Shown here: positions 36,565-45,953 of the stretch, one piece after another
How positions within the stretch are numbered: the stretch's first letter is position 1
How the letters are laid out: each line of letters begins with the position of its first letter
Origin: a bacterium
GTDB taxonomy: Bacteria; Bacteroidota; Bacteroidia; Flavobacteriales_D; Crocinitomicaceae
Length of the DNA: 64,000 nucleotides
Direction of reading: 5' to 3'
NCBI GenBank assembly: GCA_024742305.1
Contig: JANSYQ010000005.1
Location: 121,642-185,641, forward strand
Made by a program: the position numbers and the translations under genes
The notes under the pieces: model-generated
The model's database searches: none
Seen by the model: the letters and a program-made list of their open reading frames with translations, nothing else
What the model was told of the DNA's origin: nothing

Positions 36565-38024
36565 TATTTATGAAGTTTTGTGAGTAGTTCGTTTACTGTG
36601 GCGAGGTCGTCGAAATCGTGACGCACACCGTTTATTTCTTGGTACTTTTCATGTCCTTTCCCAGCAATGAGAATGATGTCTCCGGTTTCAGACATCGACA
36701 CGGCGGTCTTAATCGCCTGACCTCTACTACTAATAGAAAGTGTCTTGCGGAAGTTGGCTGCGTCCACTCCTTTCATCATGTCTTCAATAATCGCGTCGGG
36801 ATCTTCTGTTCGCGGATTGTCTGATGTCAAAATCACCTTATCGGAATACTTGCAAGCAATTTCCGCCATGACAGGTCGTTTTGTGGTATCGCGATCGCCA
36901 CCGCACCCCACTACCGTGATCACTTGTTCGTTTTTGGTTCGAATGTTTTCGATGGTCTTCAGCACATTCTCTAGTGCATCAGGCGTATGCGCATAATCCA
37001 CAATGGCGATTACGCCGTCGTTGCTTCGCGTATATTGAAACCGACCATCTACGGAGCCTAACTCGCTCAAGGCAGTCAACACTTCGGTTTCGTCATCACC
37101 CAATTCTTGAGAAACTCCAAAAACCGTCAATAAGTTGTAAGCATTAAAATCACCGATCAGCCGCGTCCACAATTCTTTCCCATTGATTGTCATCACGAGT
37201 CCTGAGAACTGATTCTCCAACACTTTTCCGTGATAATCCGCCATAGTCTTCAATGCGAAACTGCGTTTCTTCGCCGCTGTATTTTGCAACATGATCATGC
37301 CGTTCTTGTCGTCAAGATTCGTCAATGCAAAAGCCTCTTTTGACAAGCCATCAAAAAATGCTTTTTTCACATTGATATACTCTTTGAACGTCTTGTGGTA
37401 ATCGAGGTGTTCGTGTGTGATGTTCGTGAAAGCCGCGCCAGTAAAAGTCAATCCCATTATTCGGTTTTGATGAATTGCGTGCGAACTCACCTCCATGAAG
37501 CAGTGTGAAACACCTTCCTCTACCATTTCGGCAAGAAGCGCATTCAATGAAATTGGATCGGGCGTAGTATGCTTTGTTGGAATATCTCGCAAACCGATTT
37601 TGTTAACCACCGTGGAAATCAATCCACATTCGTACCCTAGTTTCTTGTAAAGGTTGAACAACAAAGTGGTGGTAGTTGTCTTTCCGTTCGTTCCGGTGAT
37701 ACCCACCAACTTTAATTTATTGGATGGATCGTCGTAAAAATTCTTAGCGACGATTGGAAGCGCCTCGGAAGTACTATCAACTACAATCAATTGAACTGAT
37801 TCCGGCACATCTACCAACTTTTCAGCAATAATCACCGCAGCGCCCTGTCCTGCCACTTGTGGTATAAAGTCATGACCGTCGCGTACAGTACCTTTCATTG
37901 CGAAAAACACCGAAGTAGGAGTCACATTGCGGGAATCAAAAGTCAAATGATCTACCTCAACTGCTGTAGTTCCCTTTACTTCTTTGATGTGTACACCGTA
38001 CAATATGTCTTTCAATTCCTGCAT
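36564..38024 (-). CDS. murE: UDP-MurNAc-tripeptide ligase MurE
   Basis: Adds the third amino acid of the stem peptide. 486 residues. ATP loop [40 protein letters not shown] (with the conserved His), and [19 protein letters not shown] in the C-terminal domain. The DNPR motif marks the meso-diaminopimelate-adding type, so DAP-type peptidoglycan is expected. It overlaps ftsI by one base. Confidence 0.95.
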   Translation of the reverse strand: MQELKDILYGVHIKEVKGTTAVEVDHLTFDSRNVTPTSVFFAMKGTVRDGHDFIPQVAGQGAAVIIAEKLVDVPESVQLIVVDSTSEALPIVAKNFYDDPSNKLKLVGITGTNGKTTTTTLLFNLYKKLGYECGLISTVVNKIGLRDIPTKHTTPDPISLNALLAEMVEEGVSHCFMEVSSHAIHQNRIMGLTFTGAAFTNITHEHLDYHKTFKEYINVKKAFFDGLSKEAFALTNLDDKNGMIMLQNTAAKKRSFALKTMADYHGKVLENQFSGLVMTINGKELWTRLIGDFNAYNLLTVFGVSQELGDDETEVLTALSELGSVDGRFQYTRSNDGVIAIVDYAHTPDALENVLKTIENIRTKNEQVITVVGCGGDRDTTKRPVMAEIACKYSDKVILTSDNPRTEDPDAIIEDMMKGVDAANFRKTLSISSRGQAIKTAVSMSETGDIILIAGKGHEKYQEINGVRHDFDDLATVNELLTKLHK

Positions 38025-40123
38025 TACTTCAATGTGATTTTCATTTGTTTTCCACGAACCGCTGGATCTCCCGCGGTAAGCGATTGGGACTTCACTGTCC
38101 CGTATCCTGTGATGATTGCTTTCATTCCTGCACGCTCAATGAGGTACACAGCATCTTTTGCCGACATCCCAACAACATTAGGCACGGTTTTACTACCAGC
38201 GAATCGTTTCTCTAACACGACTTTGGGCTCTCTAGATCGCGTGAACACCCAGTTCGATTCTTCAGATTGCGCGTAAGGAATTCCCAACAGTCGATACGAC
38301 TGAACGAGATCGTAAGCATATCCATCTTGCGAAACGGGCACCTCTTTTTTCTTCGGTCTGCCTACGTTTACTGGCTGATGGTACTTCAGCGCTGACGCGT
38401 ATACCTTGTTGGCAATGGCGTTGAACACCGAACCGGAAACCACCGCTCCATAAATACTTTGAGAAGGTGCTGAAACGACTACGATACAAGAGTAAATCGG
38501 ATCATCGGCAGGGAAATAACCAACGAAGGATGCTTGGTATTTCTTATCATCTTCCATCGTTGTTTTGTCATCGAGGATACGTGCTGTTCCCGTTTTTCCC
38601 GCAATAGAGAAATTCGCCGAGTTGATAGACTCTCCCGTTCCGTGCAACATCACACCTTTCAAACACTTTTGCAACGCTTTAAGCGTTCTTTTGGAGCACA
38701 CTTGATCGATCATCACCTCAGGCTTGAAGGTTTTTATCTTTTGATTTCCGCGATAAATTTCCTGAACAAACTGAGGACGCATGAAAGCTCCATCGTTCGC
38801 AACGGCGTTGTAGAATGCTAGCGTTTGAAGCGGCGTTTGCTGCACCTCGTAACCGATTGCCATAGAAGGCAACGACAATCCGGACCAATTGGAACCGCCG
38901 GGCTCATACAAGGTTGGTTTCTTTTCCCCTTCGATTGAAATACCGAGCTTATCGGCGAGTCCGAAGCTTTTCAGCCTGCGAATAAATTGCGAAGGATTGT
39001 CCTTATAAGCCTTATTGATGATTTCCGTGAATACATTCGAGGACTTTTCAAACGCCTTCTGAACAGAAATCTCACCGTATCCCCAAGGATTGGAATCCTT
39101 GAATGTTTTGTTGTAGAAAGTATAGTACCCCTTAGCGTTTACCTTGTCGTAAAGATTCACCTTTTTATCCTCCAGTAACGCCATGAGTGAAGCCAGCTTG
39201 AACGTGGAACCTGGAACTTCCTTCGTACCAATAGCCTGGTTGTAATGTTTCTCGCTGTACCCACCATCCGCATCTCGGTGGAGGTTGACCATTGCCTTAA
39301 CGTAGCCCGTTTTCACATCCATTACAATCACACAACCTTTTTCGGCTTTCTGTGATTCCAACTGATTCATCAATTCAGTGTGCGCCACATCCTGAATGGT
39401 CATGTCGAAAGTGGTTACGATATCCGCGCCATCAACCGGCTCCTTGGTCACCAAGCCAATTTTCTTCCAACCGGTAGCCAGTTTTCGCTCTACCTCTTCT
39501 CCGGGTTGACCTTCCAAGTAATCATTAAAAGCAAGTTCGATTCCATAGCGCGGATTGTCATTCTCATCCAATTTTCCTAACGTTCTCGCCAAAAGCTCAC
39601 CATGCGGCAACTTACGCTCTACATTTTCAATGTTATCAATGATCCCCCCTTTAAAGCGCCCCAAATTGAAGATGGGCAACTCACGCAATTTCTTACGCTC
39701 TTCATTGGTTACTTTTTTGCGAATCAACAAGTAGCGTGAACCTCTTGTGCGCGCCTCGCGAATCATGCGTTGATACTCACTCGCTGTTTTGTCGGGATAC
39801 AATCTGTTGAGCCCAATGCACAGATCATTCAAATCGGAAGCAAAAACATCCTGCGCCACGACAGTAGGGTCCATGTGGATATCGTAGTACGAAACCGAAG
39901 TCACTAAAGGTGTACCATTCGCGTCAAGCACTTGACCACGGCGCGCCTCTTTCGGCACCGTTTGCGTCGCCAAACGCTCTTCACCATCACCTTCGGTCAG
40001 CGTATCACTTCGACCGTTTTGCATTTGGATATTGATCGTCTGAAACAACACCACGAGTAGGAGCACAACGAAACCGAAGTACACGATGTACGCCCTCCAG
40101 AATATGTCCTTTTTCTCGCTCAT
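38024..40123 (-). CDS. ftsI: Penicillin-binding protein 2/3 FtsI with PASTA domain
   Basis: Septal transpeptidase. 699 residues: one membrane helix (YIVYFGFVVLLLVVLFQTI), the pedestal dimer domain, then the transpeptidase with SxxK in GSTFKLASLMALL, SxN in KSSNVFTEI and KTG in IAGKTGTARILDDK. One PASTA-like domain ends the protein (TVPNVVGMSAKDAVYLIERA), unusual for E. coli-type FtsI but common in Bacteroidota. Overlaps ftsL by 4 bases. Confidence 0.95.
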   Translation of the reverse strand: MSEKKDIFWRAYIVYFGFVVLLLVVLFQTINIQMQNGRSDTLTEGDGEERLATQTVPKEARRGQVLDANGTPLVTSVSYYDIHMDPTVVAQDVFASDLNDLCIGLNRLYPDKTASEYQRMIREARTRGSRYLLIRKKVTNEERKKLRELPIFNLGRFKGGIIDNIENVERKLPHGELLARTLGKLDENDNPRYGIELAFNDYLEGQPGEEVERKLATGWKKIGLVTKEPVDGADIVTTFDMTIQDVAHTELMNQLESQKAEKGCVIVMDVKTGYVKAMVNLHRDADGGYSEKHYNQAIGTKEVPGSTFKLASLMALLEDKKVNLYDKVNAKGYYTFYNKTFKDSNPWGYGEISVQKAFEKSSNVFTEIINKAYKDNPSQFIRRLKSFGLADKLGISIEGEKKPTLYEPGGSNWSGLSLPSMAIGYEVQQTPLQTLAFYNAVANDGAFMRPQFVQEIYRGNQKIKTFKPEVMIDQVCSKRTLKALQKCLKGVMLHGTGESINSANFSIAGKTGTARILDDKTTMEDDKKYQASFVGYFPADDPIYSCIVVVSAPSQSIYGAVVSGSVFNAIANKVYASALKYHQPVNVGRPKKKEVPVSQDGYAYDLVQSYRLLGIPYAQSEESNWVFTRSREPKVVLEKRFAGSKTVPNVVGMSAKDAVYLIERAGMKAIITGYGTVKSQSLTAGDPAVRGKQMKITLK

Positions 40124-40593
40124 TTTTTCTTATCCTTCTTGATTCGAATCACTTTTGTTGGATTCACTGTTTCTTTCAATCCTTGCGACTCTAGTTGTTC
40201 CACCAACCGAACTCGTCTTGTTTCTTCTTCCAATCGCGCTTTTGCCTCAAAGTAGTCGGAGGTCACCTCATCCAATTCGGTCTGCGTATTATTTACATCG
40301 CGCGTTAACTCTTTTCCGTAATAGCCCTTTGCAACGACCAGCAGCATGAGGAAAATGATGAAGAAGATGAAGCCTAGGTTGTTCGTCATGAACTCCTTGG
40401 TAAGAAAGTCTCCATTCAAAATCTGAACAAGCGCATTGGAACCGCTTCGCTTCGAAGACTTTTTCGACTTCTTGCCCTTCGCTGCTCGTCTTTTCGCTTT
40501 CGCCGCTGCTTTCTCAGCTGCTTTTCTCTCTTTTTCCTTTTGCGCCGCTTCTTGTTCTTCCAGCTGCGCTTTGTCTACAAATTCATTATCCAT
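40120..40593 (-). CDS. ftsL: FtsL-like cell division protein
   Basis: 157 residues. The first ~55 are Ala/Lys/Glu rich (EKERKAAEKAAAKAKRRAAK), followed by one membrane helix (NLGFIFFIIFLMLLVVAKGY, about 88-107) and a coiled-coil (NTQTELDEVTSDYFEAKARL) ending in a basic tail. Size, topology and place between rsmH and ftsI identify the FtsL position. Sequence conservation of FtsL is low, so the identity rests on topology and context. Confidence 0.85.
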   Translation of the reverse strand: MDNEFVDKAQLEEQEAAQKEKERKAAEKAAAKAKRRAAKGKKSKKSSKRSGSNALVQILNGDFLTKEFMTNNLGFIFFIIFLMLLVVAKGYYGKELTRDVNNTQTELDEVTSDYFEAKARLEEETRRVRLVEQLESQGLKETVNPTKVIRIKKDKKK

Positions 40594-41503
40594 TGCGCTC
40601 TGCTATTCTCAATTTTGCACTACGTGCACGACTATTTTTTTCAATTTCTTCTTCACTTGCCATTATTGGATGGCGTACGATTTCCGTAAATGGCTTGATA
40701 ACATTCCCAAAAAAGTCCTTGGTAATTTCTCCTGTGAGTGAACCCCGCTTCATGTAGTTTTTCACCATTCGATCTTCCAAAGAGTGATACGACATCACCA
40801 CCAGTCGCCCCTCCGGAGCCAACACATCTTCCGTGGCCTTCAAGAAAGATTCCAACACACCCATTTCATCGTTCACTTCAATTCGAATTGCTTGAAAAAC
40901 TTGGGCGTTGTATTTGTTCTCTTTGAATTTCGGCGCACAAGAAGCTCCGATTTCCGCTAATCTTCCAGTGGTATCAATAGGCGCTACATTTCTTTCTTTC
41001 AAAATGGTTCGCACCAACTTGGCAGTGTTTTGAATTTCTCCGTAAGAGCGAAACACACGAAACAGATCATTCTCCTCATACGTGTTCACCACCTTTTTCG
41101 CCGTTAAATCACCATTTTGATTCATACGCATATCCAGCGCAGCATCTCCTCGAATAGAAAAACCTCGAGAACCTTCATCAAATTGATGAGAAGACACTCC
41201 TAAATCTGCAAGGATTCCGTCCACCTGCTTGATACCAAGCATGCGTAAATGATTTTGGATGTAAGCGAAATTTGCGGCTACAAAGAAAAAATTTGAAGCT
41301 TCCCAAGCATTCTCTTTCGCATCAGGATCTTGATCAAAAACGATCAGCTTACCATTTTCATTCAACTGCTGAAAAATGGCACGCGAATGACCACCACCAC
41401 CGAAGGTAACATCCACGTATACGCCGTCAGGACGGATATTCAACCCCTCCAAACACTCCTGAAGCATTACCGGTATGTGATAGTTGTTATTCGTCATGAT
41501 CAA
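40586..41503 (-). CDS. rsmH: 16S rRNA (cytosine-1402-N4)-methyltransferase
   Basis: Methylates C1402 of 16S rRNA. 305 residues. Motifs: YHIPVMLQECLEGLNI at the start, the SAM loop DVTFGGGGHSRAI, LADLGVSSHQFDEGSRGFS, NAQVFQAIRIEVNDEMGVLE, MSYHSLEDRMVKNYM and RSAKLRIAER at the end. All standard. It overlaps mraZ by 17 bases. Confidence 0.97.
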   Translation of the reverse strand: MIMTNNNYHIPVMLQECLEGLNIRPDGVYVDVTFGGGGHSRAIFQQLNENGKLIVFDQDPDAKENAWEASNFFFVAANFAYIQNHLRMLGIKQVDGILADLGVSSHQFDEGSRGFSIRGDAALDMRMNQNGDLTAKKVVNTYEENDLFRVFRSYGEIQNTAKLVRTILKERNVAPIDTTGRLAEIGASCAPKFKENKYNAQVFQAIRIEVNDEMGVLESFLKATEDVLAPEGRLVVMSYHSLEDRMVKNYMKRGSLTGEITKDFFGNVIKPFTEIVRHPIMASEEEIEKNSRARSAKLRIAERNG

Positions 41504-41945
41504 GGTCTCCCATTACTTCATCTGCCAAATCAGCAAAATCCGCCATGGAGCCTTCAATCATCTCGAAGTACTTGGTCTTATCCCAGATTTCAATGCGATC
41601 GTGATATGCAATCAACATTACCTCTTGTTTCAACCCTACTCGATCCATGTGTGCTACAGGAATCAATGCGCGCCCCGCTTTATCCAGCGAAACCAACTTT
41701 GCTCCTTGATGGAAGAGTCGGTAAAACATTCGATTTTTCGGTTTGAAGAGATTCATTTTTCCAAGCTTTTCGCTCAGCTTCTCCCATTCGTGAAGTGGGA
41801 ACAGTGTCAAACAATCCTCGAAACCTTTGTTCAACATGAAATCGCGCTGTGCTGCAGGAGGAAGCTGCTTCCGTAATCCGGAAGGAAACATGAAACGCCC
41901 TTTCGCGTCCAATTTTACTTCATATTCTCCTACTAATCCTGCCAT
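41487..41945 (-). CDS. mraZ: Transcriptional regulator MraZ
   Basis: First gene of the dcw cluster and its own regulator in other bacteria. 152 residues with two SpoVT-AbrB-type swapped-hairpin repeats: VKLDAKGRFMFPSGLRKQLP and VSLDKAGRALIPVAHM (the DxxGR element in each). MraZ binds direct repeats with a GTG(G/T) core spaced 10 bp upstream of its own promoter; matching repeats lie at 41980-41995 and 42101-42116. Confidence 0.95.
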   Translation of the reverse strand: MAGLVGEYEVKLDAKGRFMFPSGLRKQLPPAAQRDFMLNKGFEDCLTLFPLHEWEKLSEKLGKMNLFKPKNRMFYRLFHQGAKLVSLDKAGRALIPVAHMDRVGLKQEVMLIAYHDRIEIWDKTKYFEMIEGSMADFADLADEVMGDLDHDE

Positions 41946-41979
41946 GACGGTTTATAGTGAGGTAAAAATAATTGAATTC

Positions 41980-41995
41980 TACCACTTTTTACCAC
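41980..41995 (-). promoter_or_regulatory. MraZ-box pair (leader side)
   Basis: Two GTGGTA units 10 bp apart on the minus strand (41980-41985 and 41990-41995), separated by four bases (minus strand GTGGTAAAAAGTGGTA). They lie between the predicted transcription start and the mraZ ATG. Confidence 0.65.
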
Positions 41996-42066
41996 CAAAT
42001 TCCATATTGTTGATAAATATAAACGAAACAATTAAAAAAAGGTTGCACTAACATTTTCCTAAAGCC

Positions 42067-42097
42067 CAAATATACTGGATTAAACTAGCAAAACCAA
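42067..42097 (-). promoter_or_regulatory. Main promoter of the dcw cluster (mraZ)
   Basis: Minus strand TTG at 42095-42097, 20 bp spacer, then TATATTTG at 42067-42074, a perfect TAnnTTTG -7 box. The transcript would begin near 42060, giving a leader of about 115 bases. Confidence 0.8.
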
Positions 42098-42100
42098 CGA

Positions 42101-42116
42101 GTGGTAGAAAGTGGTA
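42101..42116 (+). promoter_or_regulatory. MraZ-box pair (upstream of the -33 element)
   Basis: Two GTGGTA units 10 bp apart on the plus strand (42101-42106 and 42111-42116), inverted relative to the pair at 41980. They sit just upstream of the mraZ -33 element and ~140 bases upstream of the divergent EamA gene. The 307-base gap 41946-42252 holds these sites and the promoter; nothing else was seen. Confidence 0.65.
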
Positions 42117-42252
42117 ACATAGATTCAACGTGTTGATAACTTCGGAGTTACAAACAGCTCATTTTTCTGTCCCGAAATCGACTTTGTAACTGCAGCCAAT
42201 CAAAATTCACACTCCTTATTTTTCCACCTCAAGTTTTCGGTATTTTTGCGCG

Positions 42253-43173
42253 GTGAATAGTTCGTTAAGCAATTGGATTTTACTTATTGTGCTTTCCTCC
42301 ATTTGGGGAAGCAGTTTTATCTTGATGAAACTGGGTATGGAGACAACCTCAGGCGAGGCGATTTTCACTCACACGCAAGTAGCAGCACTCAGAATGTGTA
42401 TCGCCGCGTTGTTCTTACTTCCCATTGCCTTCAAGGCCTTGAGAAAACTCTCCGGAAGAAACATTTGGAAATTGGCAATCGTGGGGCTTTTGGGGAATTT
42501 TGCACCAGCATTTCTATTCACGTTTGCCGAGACAGGCATTTCGACAGGTTACGCTGGAATGTTAAATAGCTGCACGCCTATTTTCGCGCTAATCATTGGC
42601 TTCACGGTGTTCCAAAATCGATTGAATGGCTGGCAAATTTTAGGGGTAGTTATAGGAACTATGGGAATTGTTGGACTGACGTTTTCCGGTCAAAATGTTT
42701 CACTAAACGGTAGCTTTATTCACGTAGGCGCTGTTGTTCTTGCCACATTGGGCTACGCGATTAGTTTGAATACCATCAAGTACACTTTGCAGCACTTGAA
42801 AAGCAGTGAAATCACCGCACTCTCCTTTCTAATCATCCTTCTTCCGGGAATTCCTCTTGTGTTTTTCTCAGGCGCCTTTGAAACCATCCATTCAAATCCG
42901 CATGCATGGACAGGACTTGGATACATCGCTATACTTAGCGTAATCGGAACCTCATTTGCGGTAATCCTTTTCAACCGACTGATTTCCAATGCATCCATTT
43001 TATTTGCAAGCAGTGTTACATATCTAATTCCGGTAGTCGCACTTTTAATTGGAATTGGGTTTAATGAGCAAATTAACGCCTATCAGATCATTTCCATGAT
43101 TGTTATTTTGAGCGGTGTGTTTGTGGCGAATGTGGTTGGAAGGAAGAAGGCAAAAGAAATGCTTCCTCGCTAA
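42253..43173 (+). CDS. EamA/DMT-family transporter
   Basis: 306 residues with ten predicted helices in two EamA repeats. The first repeat begins NWILLIVLSSIWGSSFILMK; the second contains LATLGYAISLNTIKYTLQH. GTG start at 42253, because the following helix must start there. Likely exports a metabolite; substrate unknown. It lies 31 bases upstream of the MBOAT gene in the same direction, so it could share the transcript, though its family is usually independent. Confidence 0.88.
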   Translation: MNSSLSNWILLIVLSSIWGSSFILMKLGMETTSGEAIFTHTQVAALRMCIAALFLLPIAFKALRKLSGRNIWKLAIVGLLGNFAPAFLFTFAETGISTGYAGMLNSCTPIFALIIGFTVFQNRLNGWQILGVVIGTMGIVGLTFSGQNVSLNGSFIHVGAVVLATLGYAISLNTIKYTLQHLKSSEITALSFLIILLPGIPLVFFSGAFETIHSNPHAWTGLGYIAILSVIGTSFAVILFNRLISNASILFASSVTYLIPVVALLIGIGFNEQINAYQIISMIVILSGVFVANVVGRKKAKEMLPR

Positions 43174-43204
43174 ATTCTTTACTTTTACGCCCTAAAGTGG
43201 CAGC

Positions 43205-44431
43205 ATGTTATTCTCCTCGGGAGCTGAATTCTTTCTCATTGCTTTTTTCCTACTCTTCCAGTGGGTCACAAGGAAATACTTGGCACTTGCCGCTCAAAGA
43301 GTTGTTCTGCTAGCAGGGAACTTACTGATTCTATCCACGATAATTTCGCTTGCTACACTAGGAATTCACGTACTCATTTCCCTGTTAGTTTTTGGCGCGA
43401 TGGCAATTATCGCAAAAAACAGAGATAAACGTGGTGTTGCTATTGCAAGCATTTCCGTCCTAATTCTCATCGTACTATTTTGTCTTCGGAACTACCCCAA
43501 AGCATTCGGATTTACCTCCTTCCAAATTGGAAATTCGCCGGAATTATTGATCGAGAGACTCGGAATCAGCTACATCCTGTTCCGAAACATTCAGTCGATT
43601 GTCGACGTTTTGAAAGGTCGACTTACCGCAAAAAACCCAATTGACTACATCAACTTCATTCTGTTCTTTCCGAATTTCTTGGCAGGGCCGATTGACAAGT
43701 TCTCGAATTTTCAGCGTCATTTCACGCGCCCGGAAGGTCGATTGAAAAACGCACTTTTTTGGCCAGGTGTAGGACGAATCGTGATTGGATTCCTGAAGAA
43801 ATATGCCGTCATCCCATTGTTTAGCATGTACGCGCTCAGTTACGAGCCGTTTTTAGAGTATATGTCGCCGCAGGGAGCCATCCTCTTGAGTGCCGTTTGT
43901 TATTCGGCGTACATTTTCCTTGATTTCTCGGGCTATTCGGACATCGCCATTGGAACAGGCTACATCATGGGAATTAAAACTCCTGAAAACTTTGACAGTC
44001 CTTATTTATCCACCAATATCGCTACTTTTTGGCGCAAATGGCACATGACCTTCTCGGAGTTTCTCCGCGATTTGATCTTCAAGCCCATCGTGATACTGAT
44101 CAACAAAACAGGACTCCGATCGTACCGGAATACCGTATCCATTATCGGTTATTTCTTGACGTTTTTCATTTGCGGGATTTGGCACGGAGACACTGTAAAC
44201 TTCGTGTATTGGGGGCTCTGGCACGGACTTGGGCTGGCAATTTTTAAAGTATGGAGTTCTTCAAAAGCATTTACTCCGTTGCACAATTCTCAAAGTACCC
44301 TAAAACAAGGATTAACTACCCTATCCGGAATTATCATCACCTTTTCTTTCGTTACAATTGGATGGCTCTTTTTCCATTACAAGGGGGAGGATTTGACTGT
44401 GGTTTTTGAAACGCTTTTTGGTATTAAATGA
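43205..44431 (+). CDS. MBOAT O-acyltransferase (AlgI/DltB/PatA-like)
   Basis: 408 residues, about ten helices. MBOAT signatures: FLAGPIDKFSNFQRHF (conserved PI loop), FLDFSGYSDIAIGTGYIMGI, FWRKWHMTFSEFLRDLIF and the catalytic region ICGIWHGDTVNFVYWGLWHG with His327. It moves an acyl group from a cytoplasmic donor to the outer side of the membrane. The C-terminus (VVFETLFGIK) lacks the aromatic hexapeptide that is fused to the MBOAT in many Gram-negative systems; that motif is on a separate small protein downstream. Overlaps the next gene by 4 bases. Confidence 0.92.
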   Translation: MLFSSGAEFFLIAFFLLFQWVTRKYLALAAQRVVLLAGNLLILSTIISLATLGIHVLISLLVFGAMAIIAKNRDKRGVAIASISVLILIVLFCLRNYPKAFGFTSFQIGNSPELLIERLGISYILFRNIQSIVDVLKGRLTAKNPIDYINFILFFPNFLAGPIDKFSNFQRHFTRPEGRLKNALFWPGVGRIVIGFLKKYAVIPLFSMYALSYEPFLEYMSPQGAILLSAVCYSAYIFLDFSGYSDIAIGTGYIMGIKTPENFDSPYLSTNIATFWRKWHMTFSEFLRDLIFKPIVILINKTGLRSYRNTVSIIGYFLTFFICGIWHGDTVNFVYWGLWHGLGLAIFKVWSSSKAFTPLHNSQSTLKQGLTTLSGIIITFSFVTIGWLFFHYKGEDLTVVFETLFGIK

Positions 44432-45591
44432 AGTTAGAAAAGTACATATCAAAAGGCTATCGCTTTTCCACTTTGAAAGAAGTAGGAAAGATTGGTGTTT
44501 TGGCACTGAGCATGGTAGCACTACTGGGATTGTTTGCCCTTTTCTTCTTGCGTTCCACCACGGAGATGATGGAGTTGCCTAAAAACGCCGGACAAAGCTA
44601 CTTAACCGTCGATGCGACGCACGTCAAAAACGACGATGCCTACTTCCATGAATTCATGCACCGAATCCGAAAGAATGACGATTATTTGGTTCTCGGCACT
44701 TCGGAGTCGGGGTATTTGGACGGTTACAACTACTGGGAACTGTTGAACGCCGATTCTTCGCTAAAACATCAATTCTCTGTTTTATACGGTGCTGGAAGAT
44801 TCTGCGAGCGATACATTCCAAGCATGATCAACAATCCGGAAATTTGGCGAAATCAAAAACTCCTCGTGATCATCAATCCAGTTTATTGGCGTGAAGGACT
44901 CTCCCGTTTCAGTTTGGAGTATCATGAACGCTACATGAATGAAAGCGAAGTACGAAAAGCAAGAGGTAAATCGACCCGAAAAGAAGATTTTGACCTACTG
45001 TTCAGTGGAAGCGGTATAGGATTCATGAAGGGACAAATGAACTCAGCCAATAATTGGATCGATAAAAACATTCATGAATTGTACTACGGCAGGTTGCATC
45101 AATTTTTTGGACTGGAAGAAGAAAGTATCGTTCATTTTACGCCGCATTACCCAAGAACGGGTCTGCAAGCCCGAACATCTCCCGAGTTGCTAGAAAAAGT
45201 CAAATCAGAAGTGATGGAGGATTATAACTGTACCCAGGAATTCATCAATACAGGCGATTATTTAATGACTGAACTCTTCCTAGACTCAGAATATCGCAAT
45301 GCAGCCCTTGACTACTTCTTGGAATTATGCCAGGAGTTGGATGTACAAGCTACCTTCGTTATTGGTCCGTACAACAAAATCTTGACGGAGAAAAACGGAC
45401 AAGACGCCATTGCCAGGCAGTATGCGCAACTCTACAAAGAATTGCAATCCAAATTTGAAAATGCGGGCTTTCCTTACATCGACGCAACGGAAATATCAGA
45501 CGTTCCGCACTCATTTATTGACAAGCAGCACCACTCGAAATATGGAGGTTATTTGTTGTACCAAATCCTAAAATCTGAACTGTATGAGTAA
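44428..45591 (+). CDS. DltD-like SGNH acyltransferase partner
   Basis: 387 residues: one N-terminal membrane helix (IGVLALSMVALLGLFALFFL, about 22-41), then an extracytoplasmic domain. LGTSESG (89-95) offers Ser92 as nucleophile in the G-[ST]-S-E form of DltD. The C-terminal FIDKQHHSKYGGYLL gives Asp365-x-x-His368, the other part of the SGNH triad. In Dlt-type systems this protein passes the acyl group to the final cell-surface polymer. It overlaps the MBOAT gene by 4 bases and the microprotein by 8. No clear DltD database call is claimed; similarity is in fold order and motifs. Confidence 0.75.
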   Translation: MKLEKYISKGYRFSTLKEVGKIGVLALSMVALLGLFALFFLRSTTEMMELPKNAGQSYLTVDATHVKNDDAYFHEFMHRIRKNDDYLVLGTSESGYLDGYNYWELLNADSSLKHQFSVLYGAGRFCERYIPSMINNPEIWRNQKLLVIINPVYWREGLSRFSLEYHERYMNESEVRKARGKSTRKEDFDLLFSGSGIGFMKGQMNSANNWIDKNIHELYYGRLHQFFGLEEESIVHFTPHYPRTGLQARTSPELLEKVKSEVMEDYNCTQEFINTGDYLMTELFLDSEYRNAALDYFLELCQELDVQATFVIGPYNKILTEKNGQDAIARQYAQLYKELQSKFENAGFPYIDATEISDVPHSFIDKQHHSKYGGYLLYQILKSELYE

Positions 45592-45697
45592 ATGGTTGAT
45601 TCGCATATCGTTCGCTTTGGTTATCGCCGCGGTGATTCTTTACATGCTCATGAATAAGGAGACGGAACAGATTTCGTTTATGTATGCTGATTTTTAG
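45584..45697 (+). CDS. DltX-like membrane microprotein with C-terminal acyl-shuttle motif
   Basis: 37 residues, too short for most gene callers. ATG 45584 overlaps the DltD-like stop by 8 bases. Layout: MSKWLIR, one membrane helix (ISFALVIAAVILYMLM, about 8-23), a short polar stretch, and a C-terminal hexapeptide FMYADF. This fits F-x-Y-x-x-F, the extracytoplasmic motif of DltX whose Tyr carries the acyl group from MBOAT to DltD. Position, size, topology and exact C-terminal placement agree. Classical dltA and dltC genes are absent from the window, so the acyl donor differs or lies elsewhere. Confidence 0.75.
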   Translation: MSKWLIRISFALVIAAVILYMLMNKETEQISFMYADF

Positions 45698-45883
45698 TTT
45701 TTTCGACGGCTCGATTCTTTGACTGTTTGACATTTCGACAGCTCAGTTTTTCTACTCTTTTAGATTGATTTATTGTTTGAAAGTTCGAATACTCGATTTG
45801 GGAAAAACCCTAATCTAACACATATCAAACAGTCGGAATATTAAAAAGTCAAGATGTTTAAGCGTATTTTTCTTTGTTCATAG

Positions 45884-45912
45884 TTGCTTGTTAATAAAAA
45901 AGGCTATCTTTG
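45884..45912 (+). promoter_or_regulatory. Promoter of rplU-rpmA
   Basis: TTG at 45884-45886, 18-bp spacer, TATCTTTG at 45905-45912, a perfect TAnnTTTG. Start near 45918 gives a leader of ~35 bases. The preceding part of the gap (45698-45883) holds diverged fragments of dispersed words (TCGACGGCTCGAT, CAGTCGGAAT) and no gene. Confidence 0.75.
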
Positions 45913-45953
45913 TCGTCCAATTTTTAGTAGAATTTAATTAACAAACAAGCTAT

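Noticed and set aside
40436..40741. Phe/Ala-rich plus-strand frame opposite ftsL
   Set aside because: Antisense of the Ala/Lys-rich FtsL N-terminus; no independent support.
42241..42248. TATTTTTG as -7 box of the EamA gene
   Set aside because: Fits TAnnTTTG, but no TTG lies 17-21 bp upstream and the transcript would be leaderless; too weak to list.
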